From positions 2,149,519 to 2,213,518 of the forward strand of contig CACRXP010000009.1 of assembly GCA_902702965.1 (NCBI GenBank): a stretch of 64,000 nucleotides of DNA. Direction: 5' to 3'. Under the pieces are notes generated by a model that saw only the letters and a list, made by a program, of their open reading frames with translations, was not told the DNA's origin and made no database searches. This stretch comes from Spirometra erinaceieuropaei (lineage: Eukaryota > Platyhelminthes > Cestoda > Diphyllobothriidea > Diphyllobothriidae). Positions 42,001-47,534 of the stretch are shown in pieces (position 1 is the stretch's first letter; every line of letters starts with the position of its first letter). A program made the position numbers and the translations under genes.

Positions 42001-43469
42001 CCAACCTGGTGGACAGTCCACCTCCTCGTTGGAGGCTCGCAGTCGCGACAGTGGAGCTAGTTCCCTCTCCGGTCTCGCACGCATGTGGCGACGTCCGCAG
42101 GTCACACCTTCCGAACCCATGGGCAGTCCTGCCTCTCGCACTGGCAATGGCACACTCCCCTCAGCAGGTAAATACTACCCGCGTTGCACTGTTTTTGCGT
42201 ACACAAAGATTTCACTTAATGCGTCATATATTTCAGAAATTTAACTGGATGACAAGATGGTGTAGTACCTATGTGCGCGCAAACGGCCCTGGACACGCTC
42301 CTATGCTCCCCTCCACCAAAAGGGAGGTATTTGGAGCCTACTTAGTTTACTAAATGTATTGTTTAATAGTAACAGCTACTCGCTACATTTCAGTAGGCCG
42401 TTTTGTGAAAACGGTCATATTAGCTGCGTTCGCTTACCCTCTCTAGGCTGTTTTATCCCACGTTATGTTTATGTCCACAAAACAGCCCTAAAATTCGAGG
42501 TCTTTTTTTAACAATTACCCCTTTCGGTGGTTACAACACTGAGGGTGTCGTTAATGCCGCTGGCGATTGGATTTCCCATTAAAATCTCTCAAGCCCTCGA
42601 GGTAGCGCTGTCACCCCACTAGTTGCTGCCATGAACCACCTGTCAGACTCATGTTTCACTCCCTCACAGACTTCATCCTCTCTCTTTCGTCCCACTAGAG
42701 CTTAGCGTACCGTTAACTGGTGAATTCCAAGGTCGCCAGAGTCCGCGATTTTATTACAATACCCCTGGTTTCTTGCCGCCAATGCAATCTCCTCAACTTC
42801 CTAATTCGGGAGTTTATGGGCGGTGGGTCCGACAGGATGCGGTTTCCGGAATGCGGCCCTGTCCCACTGGTGCATCGCAGATGGAAACGGATGACGACTA
42901 CGTTCCAGTCGTTGCACCACCTGAGACGCCTGCCAACCGACCCTCACAGGAGGACTACCTGGAACCCCGGGTGCCCGACTATTCTGCTCTCCCCAACGCC
43001 GTCTCCTCGGTTAGCCGGCCTCTGGTGGCTCGCACAAGAGGTAAGTGTTGCCACAAGACTGACTCCCAGCCTTTTCATTTTTTCCAGTGCTGTTTTTGTG
43101 AAAAAGCAGTTTTTGCCAAAAATGCCAGACAGACAGAGGATGTCTTCGCGTAGCACGTTATGTGCCGCATGTGGTGCGCATATGTCTTTTGAGGCCTAGG
43201 GGAAGCCAGCTACTGGACCAGCCACTTCGAACATAGGGACTTAAATCAGCCTATTTAAATAAAATCAGTAGCCTGTTTATTTCTACATATTTATTTCTGT
43301 AGGTGACGGTGCCCGACCTGCTGCTGCTGCTTCTGCTGGTCCGCCTATTCTTGACAGCGTGTCAAATCCCCAGTACTATGCTGAAAGCACTGACCTGATG
43401 TTGGGTCAGGACTACCTTCAACCGTCGATACCAGGTGCAAAAACTTCAGACGTGAACGCGCACACGTGA
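4407..43469 (+). CDS. EGFR: EGFR/ErbB-family receptor tyrosine kinase, 5'-partial, 12 spliced exons
   Basis: A transmembrane receptor tyrosine kinase that would bind an EGF-like ligand outside the cell and phosphorylate tyrosines inside. The exons are 4407-4602, 7061-7324, 22549-22727, 30726-30998, 35247-35591, 37212-37429, 39016-39212, 40354-40500, 40803-40900, 41687-42167, 42699-43040 and 43303-43469. Their phases match at every junction and sum to 2907 nt, ending in TGA at 43467. In the partial protein the order is: Cys-rich domain (about 1-250), transmembrane helix (about 256-278), basic juxtamembrane, kinase (about 325-639), then a tail with DYVPVV, EDYLEP, QDYLQP and NPQYY. Seen kinase motifs are [15 protein letters not shown] (Lys370), HRDLAARN, DFG (511-513) and ESRP. 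The domain order and the MASV, VPIRW and DVWSYG motifs are those of ErbB receptors. The N-terminal ligand-binding exons are upstream of the window. The family call is firm; the exact orthologue is inferred. Confidence 0.95.
5082..5197 (+). repeat. Flank duplicated beside the first foldback element
   Basis: The order CTCTACGCGTACCACACACG, AGAAGCA-GGGAGCTC, CAGATCTCAGTTCATGAGCC and GGCTTTAAGTTCATCGC is repeated with changes at about 6112-6255. The two copies bracket most of one foldback element. Confidence 0.75.
5198..6897. mobile_element. Foldback element copy A, with partial internal duplication
   Basis: It starts GTAGGTGGGTTAACTTATGA and ends with the inverted complement (TTCATGAGTTAGACCACCTA). 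Internal blocks (CATGCAG-CGAAAAGAA, TACGGCTTGTAG-TTGGAAACCC, TACTTAAGTAGTCATTTTT) match the other copies. The right half appears twice (about 5560-6112 and 6265-6897), separated by a copy of the left flank (6112-6255). This explains its length of 1.7 kb against about 1 kb for other copies. No transposase frame is present. Confidence 0.8.
7061..7324 (+). CDS. EGFR: EGFR exon: Cys-rich ectodomain, continued
   Basis: The exon encodes [19 protein letters not shown], then [14 protein letters not shown] and [17 protein letters not shown]. This is a run of C-x2-C and C-x3-C modules typical of the second furin-like domain of ErbB receptors. The acceptor follows a good pyrimidine tract ending CTCTCTCAG at 7060. 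The donor is GTAGGT at 7325. Entry and exit are both phase 1, matching the flanking exons. About 40 residues between the Cys modules (HLSKLQ to DIRE) are Cys-free and longer than in vertebrate EGFR. Confidence 0.92.
7577..7609 (+). repeat. (AGC)n microsatellite
   Basis: About eleven uninterrupted AGC/CAG triplets in the intron. Confidence 0.97.
8190..8320 (+). repeat. Degenerate GGGGTTAGGG-type minisatellite
   Basis: Irregular GTTAGGG, GGGGTTAGG and GGGTTAGAGG units over about 130 bp. They resemble the animal telomere repeat but are interspersed and imperfect, so this is an interstitial tract. Confidence 0.8.
9806..9868 (+). repeat. (CTT)n-rich pyrimidine tract
   Basis: A run of CTT/TTC triplets with interruptions. 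The overlapping open frames (Lys/Glu-rich on the - strand, Phe/Leu-rich on +) are by-products of the low complexity. Confidence 0.9.
10775..11300 (+). pseudogene. Penelope-like element: degenerate GIY-YIG endonuclease module
   Basis: The + frames give [15 protein letters not shown], then [20 protein letters not shown], the conserved region just upstream of the endonuclease in PLE proteins. Next comes KYV followed by TGA and [14 protein letters not shown], then [17 protein letters not shown] and [16 protein letters not shown]. This is the PLE GIY-YIG domain and its C-terminal tail. It is broken by a frameshift near 10990, and a TGA stands where the Gly of YVG should be. No RT lies upstream, so it is a 5'-truncated, dead copy. 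Confidence 0.85.
11562..11906 (+). repeat. Tandem duplication, unit 1 (without the foldback insert)
   Basis: A unit of about 345 bp with landmarks GGCCTTCGCATGGTTTAACA, GCAGAGCTCCTCGAGGACAA, GGAAATCATCGCCACTGCGA and GTGAAAGGAGGCACTCTTTG. The same landmarks in the same order appear in the next unit, where a foldback element interrupts them. This unit serves as the unfilled relative of that insertion site. Confidence 0.85.
11907..13258 (+). repeat. Tandem duplication, unit 2 (interrupted by foldback element B)
   Basis: The second unit is split as 11907-11989 and 12985-13258 around the foldback element. The sequence resumes with GGCGTTTGCATCTAATCTGA and ends CTATGCGGCTGC, as unit 1 does. Confidence 0.85.
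11990..12984. mobile_element. Foldback element copy B (about 1 kb)
   Basis: It begins TACAGTAGGTGGGTTAACTC and ends with the inverted complement (GCCCACCTACTGTA). The terminal inverted repeats extend for several hundred bases: blocks such as CGTTTTCGTTTCGAAAAGAT, TTACGTCTTCTTCCAATTTT and GCATGTTTTCCATGAAATAT occur in both arms in opposite orientation. A central loop of roughly 200 bp separates the arms. No open frame of useful size exists, so it is non-autonomous. Confidence 0.9.
14779..14960 (+). mobile_element. tRNA-derived SINE, copy S1
   Basis: It starts CCCGATCTCAACCGACAGGA, followed by a tRNA-like head GAGCCCGTAGCTCAGTAATT with a recognisable A box. The B-box position is decayed. The body GGTTGAATATGACCGGCTGC and tail block CCAGAAACTGCCATTTCAGT match copies near 29.8-30.0 kb and 20.3-20.5 kb. 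It is an insertion, not a functional tRNA gene. Confidence 0.75.
15775..15870 (+). repeat. Dispersed repeat (R6) with ATTCCTCACTGTAAACA-like core
   Basis: The block GTGTTCCTCACAATAAACAA, TCTGACACACTTAAAGCTAT, ending TTGCCAACTGACGGGATAAC is matched with changes at 47535-47640 (+) and in reverse at about 25421-25480. Confidence 0.6.
16036..16335 (+). repeat. GC-rich dispersed repeat (R2), copy 2
   Basis: Shares AACCTGGTCATTTACTGTGT, GGGGATGTGGAGTGGGGCTC, CGGTCTTCTTGACTATGTCT, GGTAGATGCAGCGCAAG and CATTCACTATAAACTAA with the copy at 22056-22345, and more weakly with 300-620. Confidence 0.85.
16449..16575 (+). mobile_element. Foldback element: solo left end
   Basis: TACAGTAGGTGGGCTAACTC and about 105 further bases of the left arm are present. 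Unrelated sequence follows from about 16575, and a complete copy starts 240 bp downstream. This is a truncated fragment. Confidence 0.8.
16741..16771 (+). other. Decayed hammerhead-like fold
   Basis: CTGGCGATGGACTCCTGCATGAGTTCGAAAA (shown here in parts: CTGGCGA, arm GGACTC, loop CTGCAT, arm GAGTTC, GAAAA) resembles the cleaner motif at 61448-61477. The core CTGANGA is mutated (A to G), so activity is unlikely. Confidence 0.35.
16814..17790. mobile_element. Foldback element copy C
   Basis: It begins TACAGTAGGTGGGCTAACTC. The right arm carries AATCTTTTCGAAACGAAAAC and ends TTATGAGTTAGCCCATCTAC. Long inverted arms flank a central loop as in copies B and G. There is no coding capacity. Confidence 0.88.
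18138..18334 (+). pseudogene. Penelope-like element: GIY-YIG endonuclease remnant
   Basis: One frame reads [20 protein letters not shown], then [19 protein letters not shown], then NPQVAS, TAG, and [14 protein letters not shown]. This parallels the PLE endonuclease pattern VVY-I-C-NYVG-T-R-L-TR-EH-AV and QVA-H-T-HTFKFD. Gly is Cys-adjacent (NYCG), the first Cys of the zinc-like pair is lost, and an internal stop is present. It is a dead fragment. Confidence 0.75.
20188..21430. mobile_element. Foldback element copy D, divergent, carrying a SINE insertion
   Basis: The left end (CAATCTCACAAAATGTAAAC, CGAAATTCTGAATTG) and right end (TCGGAATTTCAGATAACATT) match the foldback family, closer to copy H (52174-53171) than to B or G. 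The inside is interrupted at 20317-20506 by an inverted SINE dimer. Arms contain TTTTAGTGAAAACAGAGTTA and similar family blocks. Confidence 0.7.
20317..20506. mobile_element. SINE copy S3: head-to-head inverted dimer of SINE tails
   Basis: The tail block AATGGCCATTTCTGGCTTAT occurs on the left and its exact reverse complement on the right. Arms of about 65 bp (20318-20385 and 20437-20504) enclose about 50 bp with a B-box-like GAGTTCGAACCTC. It can form a near-perfect hairpin. Confidence 0.85.
21535..21615 (-). repeat. Interstitial TTAGGG-like tract (as CCCTAA on +)
   Basis: CCTAACCCTGACGTCTAACC, CTAACCCCTAAGC and CCTAACCCTTACCCC units, imperfect, over about 80 bp. Confidence 0.75.
22056..22345 (+). 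repeat. GC-rich dispersed repeat (R2), copy 3
   Basis: The best-preserved partner of 16036-16335: AACCTGGTCATTTGCTGTGT, AAGGTGCGGGCTCGACCGCG, CGGTCTTCTCGACTCTGTCT and TAAACTAATTCACGCGCAAG. It ends about 200 bp before a receptor exon. Confidence 0.85.
22549..22727 (+). CDS. EGFR: EGFR exon: Cys-rich ectodomain, membrane-proximal part
   Basis: After a 15.2 kb intron, this exon encodes [20 protein letters not shown] followed by [28 protein letters not shown]. The last stretch matches the GC-x-GP-x-DC-x-x-C signature of ErbB Cys-rich repeats. It contains an N-x-T glycosylation sequon (NAT). The acceptor is CCCGGTAG at 22548. I place the donor at GTTGGT (22728), so the exon ends in phase 0 at Lys. 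The open frame runs on for 30 more codons, but joining Lys directly to FVCNSTCPP in the next exon restores the family pattern. That donor choice is inference. Confidence 0.88.
22925..23060 (-). repeat. GC-rich dispersed repeat (R2), reverse fragment
   Basis: The reverse complement contains the R2 blocks for the TAGATGCTGCGCAAGTCCAC and CACTATAAATTGACTCGCAT regions. It covers only the 3' half of the repeat. Confidence 0.6.
23440..23800 (+). repeat. Direct duplication (R3), copy 1
   Basis: Landmarks GGTGAGCCGGGGTCGGGCGC, AAATTACAAAGTCATATTCC, GGTTGGTGCATTATCGG, AAGGCAGACTTACGCAGCAC, GACGACCTTGCTCCGGGAAC and ATCTACGCGCGCCACACACA recur in order at 24228-24560. Confidence 0.85.
24228..24575 (+). 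repeat. Direct duplication (R3), copy 2
   Basis: GTGGTGAGCCGGGGTCGAGC, GAATTACAAAGTTAAGTTTC, TTGGTGCACTATCGGAGGCC, GAGGCAGACTTGCACAGCAC, GATGACCTTGCTCCGGGGAC and GTCTACGCGTGCCACTCACG match copy 1 in order with substitutions. The two copies are about 785 bp apart. Confidence 0.85.
25060..25200 (-). repeat. GC-rich dispersed repeat (R2), reverse fragment
   Basis: The reverse complement carries GGGTGAGTGCATTAGACCCT, GCGCAAGTCTACCGCCATTG and AACTAATTCTCAAGTAAGTC, corresponding to the 3' half of R2. Confidence 0.55.
26736..27683. mobile_element. Foldback element copy E, strongly diverged
   Basis: The left end (ACACAATAGGTGACGTATCT, AATTGAAATTCTGAAATATC) and right end (ACTATTTCATGAGACATATC, AGCTACTGGAG) fit the family ends. 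Internal matches such as TGTTTAAAATATCTTGGAAT, TATGCTGCAGGATGATAAGT support the call. Confidence 0.6.
27973..28003 (-). other. Hammerhead-like fold downstream of a PLE remnant
   Basis: On the - strand it reads TTGATGA, arm GGGTTC, loop AAATGA, arm GAATAC, GAAAC. It lies about 300 bp 3' of the GIY-YIG fragment at 28298-28681 on the same strand, which is where PLE terminal repeats would be. The core has T for the first C. Confidence 0.4.
28298..28581 (-). pseudogene. Penelope-like element: GIY-YIG C-terminal remnant
   Basis: The - strand frame reads [55 protein letters not shown] and [18 protein letters not shown]. The latter half fits the PLE endonuclease tail ([31 protein letters not shown]). 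The YVG strand and Cys residues are deleted, so it cannot be catalytic. The frame is open from 28681. Confidence 0.78.
29485..29810 (+). repeat. Dispersed repeat (R5), copy 1
   Basis: Contains GATACAGTACTGTTTCGGGT, ACCAGCAGCTGGGACCAGAA and the later AGCTCGTCGATCAGGTTATG. It shares these blocks with 30001-30340 and 54760-54975. Confidence 0.7.
29815..29985 (-). mobile_element. tRNA-derived SINE, copy S2
   Basis: Read on the - strand it starts CCCGATCACAACCGACAGGA, then GGGCCCGTGGCTCAATGGTA (A box TGGCTCAATGG) and, 40 bases on, CCCGGGTTCGAATCTC (B box). The body TTGGGTATGACTGGCTGATG and tail TTATTAGCC-type hairpin block follow. A and B boxes at tRNA spacing support RNA polymerase III origin. 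The non-tRNA tail shows it is a SINE. Confidence 0.85.
30001..30340 (+). repeat. Dispersed repeat (R5), copy 2, with TA microsatellite
   Basis: GACAGTTGGCGCTCGCCGGC, a (TA)n run, GATTGATACAGTATTATTTC, ACCAGCAGCTGGGACCAGGA and TGGGTCATAGGCACTTCGTC. The order matches 54760-54975. Confidence 0.75.
30042..30076. repeat. (TA)n microsatellite
   Basis: An uninterrupted AT/TA run of about 34 bases. A second shorter run follows at 30097-30109. Confidence 0.97.
30651..30721. other. Assembly gap (71 N)
   Basis: A run of N immediately upstream of the transmembrane exon. It hides the polypyrimidine tract and branch point of that acceptor. Confidence 1.
30726..30998 (+). CDS. EGFR: EGFR exon: last Cys module, transmembrane helix and juxtamembrane segment
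   Basis: The exon begins [13 protein letters not shown], the final disulfide module. It ends the ectodomain at [12 protein letters not shown] and then carries a 23-residue hydrophobic helix ([20 protein letters not shown]). A strongly basic stop-transfer and juxtamembrane stretch follows ([15 protein letters not shown]). A GxxxG-like small-residue pattern (GSSLGLFG) is at the start of the helix, as in ErbB dimerisation motifs. The acceptor AG lies at 30724-30725, only a few bases after a 71-base assembly gap, so the polypyrimidine tract is hidden. The donor is GTTAGT at 30999. Both ends are phase 0. Confidence 0.92.
31540..31625. mobile_element. Tiny foldback-family remnant
   Basis: GACCTAACTCATGAAATGTA is followed within 60 bp by ACCATTTCATGAGTCAAATG, as if only the two element ends remain. 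Confidence 0.4.
32575..33346 (-). pseudogene. Penelope-like element reverse transcriptase, N-terminal fragment, decayed
   Basis: The - strand frames read [20 protein letters not shown], then [30 protein letters not shown], then [19 protein letters not shown] and [24 protein letters not shown] and [19 protein letters not shown] are hallmark motifs of Penelope-like RTs, preceding the palm domain. The frame changes near 33110, a stop lies before [11 protein letters not shown], and sequence after about 32570 no longer resembles the RT. The catalytic YVDD is not visible. It lies antisense in a receptor intron and is an inactive insertion. Confidence 0.88.
35247..35591 (+). CDS. EGFR: EGFR exon: kinase N-lobe with glycine loop, catalytic Lys and alphaC Glu
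   Basis: The exon encodes [19 protein letters not shown], then the ATP-binding loop [15 protein letters not shown] and the beta3 strand LDVAVKVV, with the ATP-anchoring Lys at residue 370 of the partial protein. The helix alphaC segment [11 protein letters not shown] has the salt-bridge Glu at about 413. Between them lies an inserted Gly/Ser/Ala-rich segment ([20 protein letters not shown] and onward). Lys to Glu is therefore 43 residues here against 17 in human EGFR (Lys745 to Glu762). Acceptor CACAG at 35246; donor GTGACT at 35592. Phase 0 at both ends. Confidence 0.93.
36335..37095. mobile_element. Foldback element copy F, ends lost
   Basis: Internal family blocks are present (CGCAGCATAATCCCTCGGTA, ATTTTCGGTCGCCTGTAAAA, GTTCAGAATTATCCGGAAGT), but neither TACAGTAGG end is recognisable. 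A foreign inverted repeat interrupts the middle. Confidence 0.5.
36770..36957. repeat. 49-bp inverted repeat, 90-bp spacer
   Basis: TAAAGCAAGCAAGGACAGCA with its flanks on the left is matched by TGCTGTCCTTGCTTGCTTTA on the right, extending to about 49 bp per arm with few mismatches. Confidence 0.9.
37212..37429 (+). CDS. EGFR: EGFR exon: kinase hinge and C-lobe start, up to HR of the HRD motif
   Basis: The exon reads [20 protein letters not shown], then the gatekeeper and hinge region ([20 protein letters not shown]). It continues through helix alphaE ([20 protein letters not shown]). It closely parallels the VMASVDNPHVCRLLGIC region of human EGFR. Acceptor TTTTTCAG at 37211; donor GTCAGT at 37430. 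It ends two bases into the Arg codon of HRDLAARN, completed at 39016. Confidence 0.94.
37430..39015. other. Intron 6 (visible), 1.6 kb
   Basis: Contains an R4-type segment near 38380-38480 (AAGGTTAGGGTTATAG, then CCGTAATTTAACTCAAGGCC). Nothing else is recognised. Confidence 0.75.
39016..39212 (+). CDS. EGFR: EGFR exon: catalytic loop, DFG and activation segment
   Basis: The exon carries the catalytic loop RDLAARNVL with catalytic Asp493, the metal-binding DFG at 511-513 and the P+1 loop VPIRWLAIE. It ends at the DVWSY motif of helix alphaF; the Gly codon that follows is split across the donor. RDLAARN and VPIRW are tyrosine-kinase rather than Ser/Thr-kinase signatures. The activation segment [20 protein letters not shown] has no tyrosine; aligned back from the conserved Trp, the place of the EGFR activation-loop Tyr holds Val. 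Acceptor GTGTAG at 39015; donor GTAAAT at 39213 (phase 1). Confidence 0.95.
39213..40353. other. Intron 7 (visible), 1.1 kb
   Basis: GT-AG intron between the activation-segment exon and the C-lobe exon. I see no feature in it. Confidence 0.8.
40354..40500 (+). CDS. EGFR: EGFR exon: kinase C-lobe
   Basis: The exon encodes [19 protein letters not shown], then the alphaG region and [11 protein letters not shown]. This parallels VTVWELMTFGSKPYDGI and CTIDVYMIMVKC of human EGFR. Acceptor CGTTCCAG at 40353. I use the donor GTAAGT at 40501, which splits the Cys codon and joins TGC-W in the next exon. A competing GTAAAG nine bases upstream would break the MVKCW motif and is not favoured. Confidence 0.94.
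40803..40900 (+). CDS. EGFR: EGFR exon: end of kinase domain
   Basis: A short exon encoding [20 protein letters not shown] followed by [12 protein letters not shown]. It corresponds to human EGFR CWMIDADSRPKFRELIIEF and ends at the RYLVIQ position. The Arg of SRP is the conserved C-lobe arginine. Acceptor TTTTTTAG at 40802; donor GTAAGC at 40901. It exits in phase 0 and completes the catalytic domain. Confidence 0.94.
40901..41686. other. Intron 9 (visible), 0.8 kb
   Basis: GT-AG intron. A - strand open frame (40844-41308, 154 codons) overlaps it and the preceding exon, but matches nothing I know. Confidence 0.75.
41687..42167 (+). CDS. EGFR: EGFR exon: cytoplasmic tail, first part
   Basis: The exon starts [20 protein letters not shown], matching the GDERM junction after the EGFR kinase domain. 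It then becomes low-complexity tail sequence: Gly/Ser-rich, with an acidic patch ([14 protein letters not shown]) and a Ser/Arg-rich stretch ([20 protein letters not shown]). No folded domain is recognised. The single tyrosine (VTQYTPF) is a possible phosphosite. Acceptor TTTTTCAG at 41686; donor GTAAAT at 42168 (phase 1). Confidence 0.9.
42168..42698. other. Intron 10 (visible), 0.5 kb
   Basis: GT-AG intron between the two long tail exons. No feature seen. Confidence 0.8.
42699..43040 (+). CDS. EGFR: EGFR exon: cytoplasmic tail with phosphotyrosine motifs
   Basis: The exon encodes proline- and tyrosine-rich tail sequence with RFYYNTPG (contains Y-x-N, the Grb2 SH2 pattern), [19 protein letters not shown] and several Pro-rich stretches. 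These short motifs resemble the autophosphorylation sites of ErbB tails; their use as docking sites is inference. Acceptor CCCACTAG at 42698; donor GTAAGT at 43041. It joins both neighbours in phase. Confidence 0.9.
43303..43469 (+). CDS. EGFR: EGFR terminal exon with stop codon
   Basis: The exon encodes an Ala-rich start ([12 protein letters not shown]), then SNPQYYAES and [11 protein letters not shown], and ends NAHT followed by TGA at 43467-43469. NPQY fits the NPxY pattern read by PTB domains such as Shc, and QDYLQP resembles EDYLEP in the previous exon. Acceptor TTCTGTAG at 43302. I see no canonical AATAAA in the first kilobase downstream, so the poly(A) site is not placed. Confidence 0.9.
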
Positions 43470-44865
43470 TCGTCTATCGCCATACCATCCCACCGTAGTT
43501 CATCCCACCCCCATCCACCCATCCAGACCGTCTATTTTTCCATCGCTGTCTTGTCACTTAATGTACATCTACTACAACCACCCCGCACACGACTCATCTC
43601 ACCACTGTCTGACTTGAACAAGAAATAACCTTCATCCCAACCACATGTACAGAGGGGCGGCAGGGGAGTTTTCTGCCAGCTTCAACATTTCGGTGGTTTC
43701 GTTTTTGCTTTTGATGTTAACCTGTACACAGGGGGGGCAATGAGCAGAGGCTGCTCGTTTTATCTGCAACCCACCCTCTTTCCCCTCCACCCCCACCCCC
43801 CTGATAGGCATTTATCTTCCGACTCCAGGTTTTTGCCGCCTCCTTATGTGCGTGTTCTCTGTTTTGACCACTTTCAACGCCGATTTATGCGCAATGCTTG
43901 AGGCTTTCACGTCTTTTCTTTTTGCGCTCCTCCCTCCCCAGCTTGACAACCCTCCGCCCCGCCCCTATGTTTTCTAACTTATTGGTGACATTTGACCTGT
44001 CACAACTAAGGAGAATTCTTGCAAATTCGGTTGTTTTCTTTCCTCTTCTTCTGAAGTTGGTGTTAATTTCCCGGCGTCTTTCCTCGGACTGTCAGCCCCC
44101 GTGGGATGCCGTTTATCCGCCTGCCTGACGCGGAGAGCAGGCGTACACTCAGCGTCTGATTGGCTCCATGTAAGCGTCGAGGCTGCCCGAGGCCCAGGGC
44201 GACGATTCCGGGGGAGCCGCTGCGTCTGTCGTGTGCATGGCTCACGTAGTCCGCGGGCACGTCAAGTTCATGCTGCTCGATCAGTCCGCAGAGGGTCGCA
44301 ATACCTCGGAGTGGGGGGCCTAAAATCTACCGATTATAGGACAAGTAGTGCATGCATGAGGTGGGTGGTTTTCTGTGGGCAGTCGAACATGCTGGTTATC
44401 AAACTGAAGCGGCAGAATTTCGTTAACTTAGGGCTGGACTAAACCGAAGCGTCAGCCAACTTAAAAAATCAGTCTGGTCGCTATGAATTGCCCCATTTGC
44501 GACAGTAACCTTCAGCTACAATATTTGAGGGGGGGGGACTAATATAATTCGATAACATTCTGGTCTTTTGCAGACCCATATCGCTATGCGTGGGGGTATG
44601 TTTCTTAGAGAACTAGGTGATGCAAATTAAAAACAAAAGCATCTCTAGCCCTTCCATATGTTCGGATTGACACAGAGGCTTTTTGGACAGCTAAATAATC
44701 TGCCTACTTACAATTATTCATTAGAGATGTATTACACTGCAAAAATAACTTGGTAGAGTGGAAGACAAAGCGATTTGCCTACGCGATGGTAGCAGTGACT
44801 AATTTCAAACAAGTCAGCCCGTTGCTTTATCTGACCTGGGGTGGCAAAAAACTCAAGCGATTACC
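43470..44865. other. Receptor 3' UTR and intergenic sequence
   Basis: The stretch begins with C-rich sequence after the stop codon. No AATAAA is evident and no gene is recognised. Its short open frames look random. Confidence 0.6.
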
Positions 44866-45823
44866 TACAGTAGGTAGGCTAACTCCTGAAATGTCAACAA
44901 TCGAAATTCCGAAATGCGTTTTCGTTTCGAAAAGATTAATGTAGTAGGGTTGTAAAACTAAACAGCCTGCAACATAATTCTATAACAATTCAGTTACCTC
45001 ACGATGCCGGCTTTCGAATGAACTTCCTTCCGACTGCATGCAAAAACTACACTCTGTAAAAAACTACTAATTAATTGGCATGACTTTTTCTCACTGATTT
45101 CCAATGCCCTTAAAAATTCAATTAAATTTCATAGAAAACATGACAAAAATATTCATTCTTTTGCTCATTCGGTAGATTATTACGTCTTCTTCCAATTTTA
45201 TACTCGAAGGAAGTCTATAATTCGGTTTTCAAAACTTTTTTCGATTTCCGAATAATTTTGAACCCGCTCTACCGTAAAACTTGCATTCAGGGTTTCCAAA
45301 CTACAAGCCGTATACTTTCCGCTACGGAAAACTGCACATTTCCCTACGCTAATAAAGGGGGACTATATAGGGTTCATAAAATTTGGCGGTGGATTTGATC
45401 CATATCGTTAAATTTACAGAACACATTGGTAAATGCAGGGACATGGCAATTTATGAACGGCAATTTCAGGGTATTTAAAAGTCCCACAATTAGAAACTTT
45501 TAAAACCGGATCATGTTACTCTTTCGAGTATAAAATTGAAAGAAGACGTAATTTTTTACTGCATGAATAAAAGGATATGTATTTTTATGCATGTTTTCCA
45601 TGAAATATGATTGAATGTTCAAGGAAATCGAAAATCAATGGGAAAATGAATGCTACTTAAGTAGTGGTTTTTGTAGAGTATAATTTTTGCGTGCAGCCAT
45701 GAATAATTTACTTCGAAAGCCGACATCCTGAGGTAACTGATTTGTTATAGAATTATCTTTTTCGAAACGAAAACGCATTTCGGAATTTCTGTTGACATTT
45801 CATGAATTAGTCCGCCTACTGTA
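44866..45823. mobile_element. Foldback element copy G, complete
   Basis: TACAGTAGGTAGGCTAACTC at the left and GAATTAGTCCGCCTACTGTA at the right. Inverted arms run to roughly 45240 on the left and start near 45495 on the right: TTACGTCTTCTTCCAATTTT and its reverse complement are each in the right place. The loop of about 250 bp holds TTCAGGGTTTCCAAACTACA and no open frame. It lies downstream of the receptor gene. Confidence 0.9.
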
Positions 45824-46387
45824 CTGTACATCGTTGCCTGCGGCGGGGCTAACTGGCTTTAGCCCATTGCTATGCCCTTCGATATTATCTTTCCAAGTGT
45901 GAAGTCAGGGGGATGTTTGAGATAATCCCCCCCCCCTTACTTCAAACAATGTAGAGCAGCAGCCGCCGTCCGTACACTCATTCAACTGCCTGTGTCTACG
46001 ATCTACCGGCCTGTGATGCAATAGCTAGCCTCTTCTATCGCAAGAAAAGCAATATGTGGGTACAAGTGTTGTGACTAGGGGCAATCTTAACGCTCAACAG
46101 CTTTACGGGCGTCGTCGTCTGAGTCGGAGACGCTAACAGGAGTACAGTGGTGTGTAACTTCATAGCTTTCACGGCTGGAAAAGAGTGCATTCTGTAGCCC
46201 ATCTTCAACAAGACAGTATAAGAAATGCCACGGATACCGTCAGCTATGAGCTGGCAGTCCAATTCGGATACCGTTGCAAAGCTCTGACCACAGAATAGGA
46301 CACCTCACTGACTCCTTTGGTGGTCTTATTGCGGCGGCTTAAGCCAAAGGGGGACCACAGCCAATACGACCATCAGGCCCAGTCCCG

Positions 46388-46430
46388 AGGAGGAGGAGGA
46401 GGAGGAGGAGGAGGAGGAGGGGGAGGAGGA
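46388..46430 (+). repeat. (GGA)n microsatellite
   Basis: About fourteen GAG/GGA triplets with one interruption. Confidence 0.95.
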
Positions 46431-47534
46431 TAAGTGGGACGCCAGACGGAAGGATGTTGTATTCTGTACAGAATTGTTAGAGGTTAGTAGGAGTAAGCAG
46501 TCGGACGAGAGCACGCCGACGCCGAGAGAGGGGTGTCCGCAAGTTTAAGACAGTCATCCGGCGTCTTCAATGAAGTCATGTCTGAGTCAGTCTCGAGGAT
46601 GGCTGACCAGTTTGGACAGGCGGCATGGACCAAGAAGCAGGCTGCAATTGCCGCTCACGTACGAGCAGTCGCGAGAAGCTCAGCGTTACAACATGCGCTT
46701 GATGTTTGATCTCTACACCGTTTAAGTGTGTAGCAGCCGCTCCAGTCCTTCTTTTTTCCGGCTCCGTTTTGTCGGTCGGTGGCCGCAACAATCGTTGACA
46801 GGCCGTTGACACAGGACCACCCCCGCCGGCTAGAACTGGGGCTCCTCCTGTCCAGCTGCAGTGACTCCCGGCCACCCTGACAAACTATTAGCACCTCACG
46901 CGCGTCGGACGACCTGACTTGATACCCGTGAGCCCCTGAGATTATGCGTCCCCCTAATCCTCCTCTAACCAGTCCAATCTCATGACCAGCACTCAGCCAG
47001 TCACCCCACCTAATGACACCGACATTCACCCCCCCGTAAACTGTACACCTCGATTGACGCTCTCCGTGAACAGACGCTTATCTCTGTTGAAAGTAGACAG
47101 CCAACTTACGGCAATCTGCCCTGTGTACAGAATAAATTATTCCTTACAGCTCTCTGACTGCTGACATTAGACGAAACGAACTTATTGTGCGTGTTTTAAG
47201 TTGATTTCACATCCTTGACCGCCACAAGTGACTCGGTATCTCAGCTGTGCACAGACAAGGCAAATGGGTTAGGCAAGTGACCTACAAAGAACCAGGTTGG
47301 GGTTGTTGAGGCTAATACGGGAGTCCGATCAGAGAAGGGCATGTGTTATTTGCGTTGCGTGCCCATAGCAGATGGCACACATGTAGGGGGATGGGGGTCG
47401 TTATGGTATCACACCTAGGGCCAGGATCACGCTGTAATAGCTAGCTGCGTCCAATCCCCGCACTGGCTGATTTACCGTGCACTGGTAGCTGAGAGTCGAA
47501 GACAGCTGGAGGTCGACTGCGGTAACTGCCTCCA

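Noticed and set aside
46326..46514. Ser-rich open frame over the GGA microsatellite
   Set aside because: Low-complexity translation of a triplet repeat.
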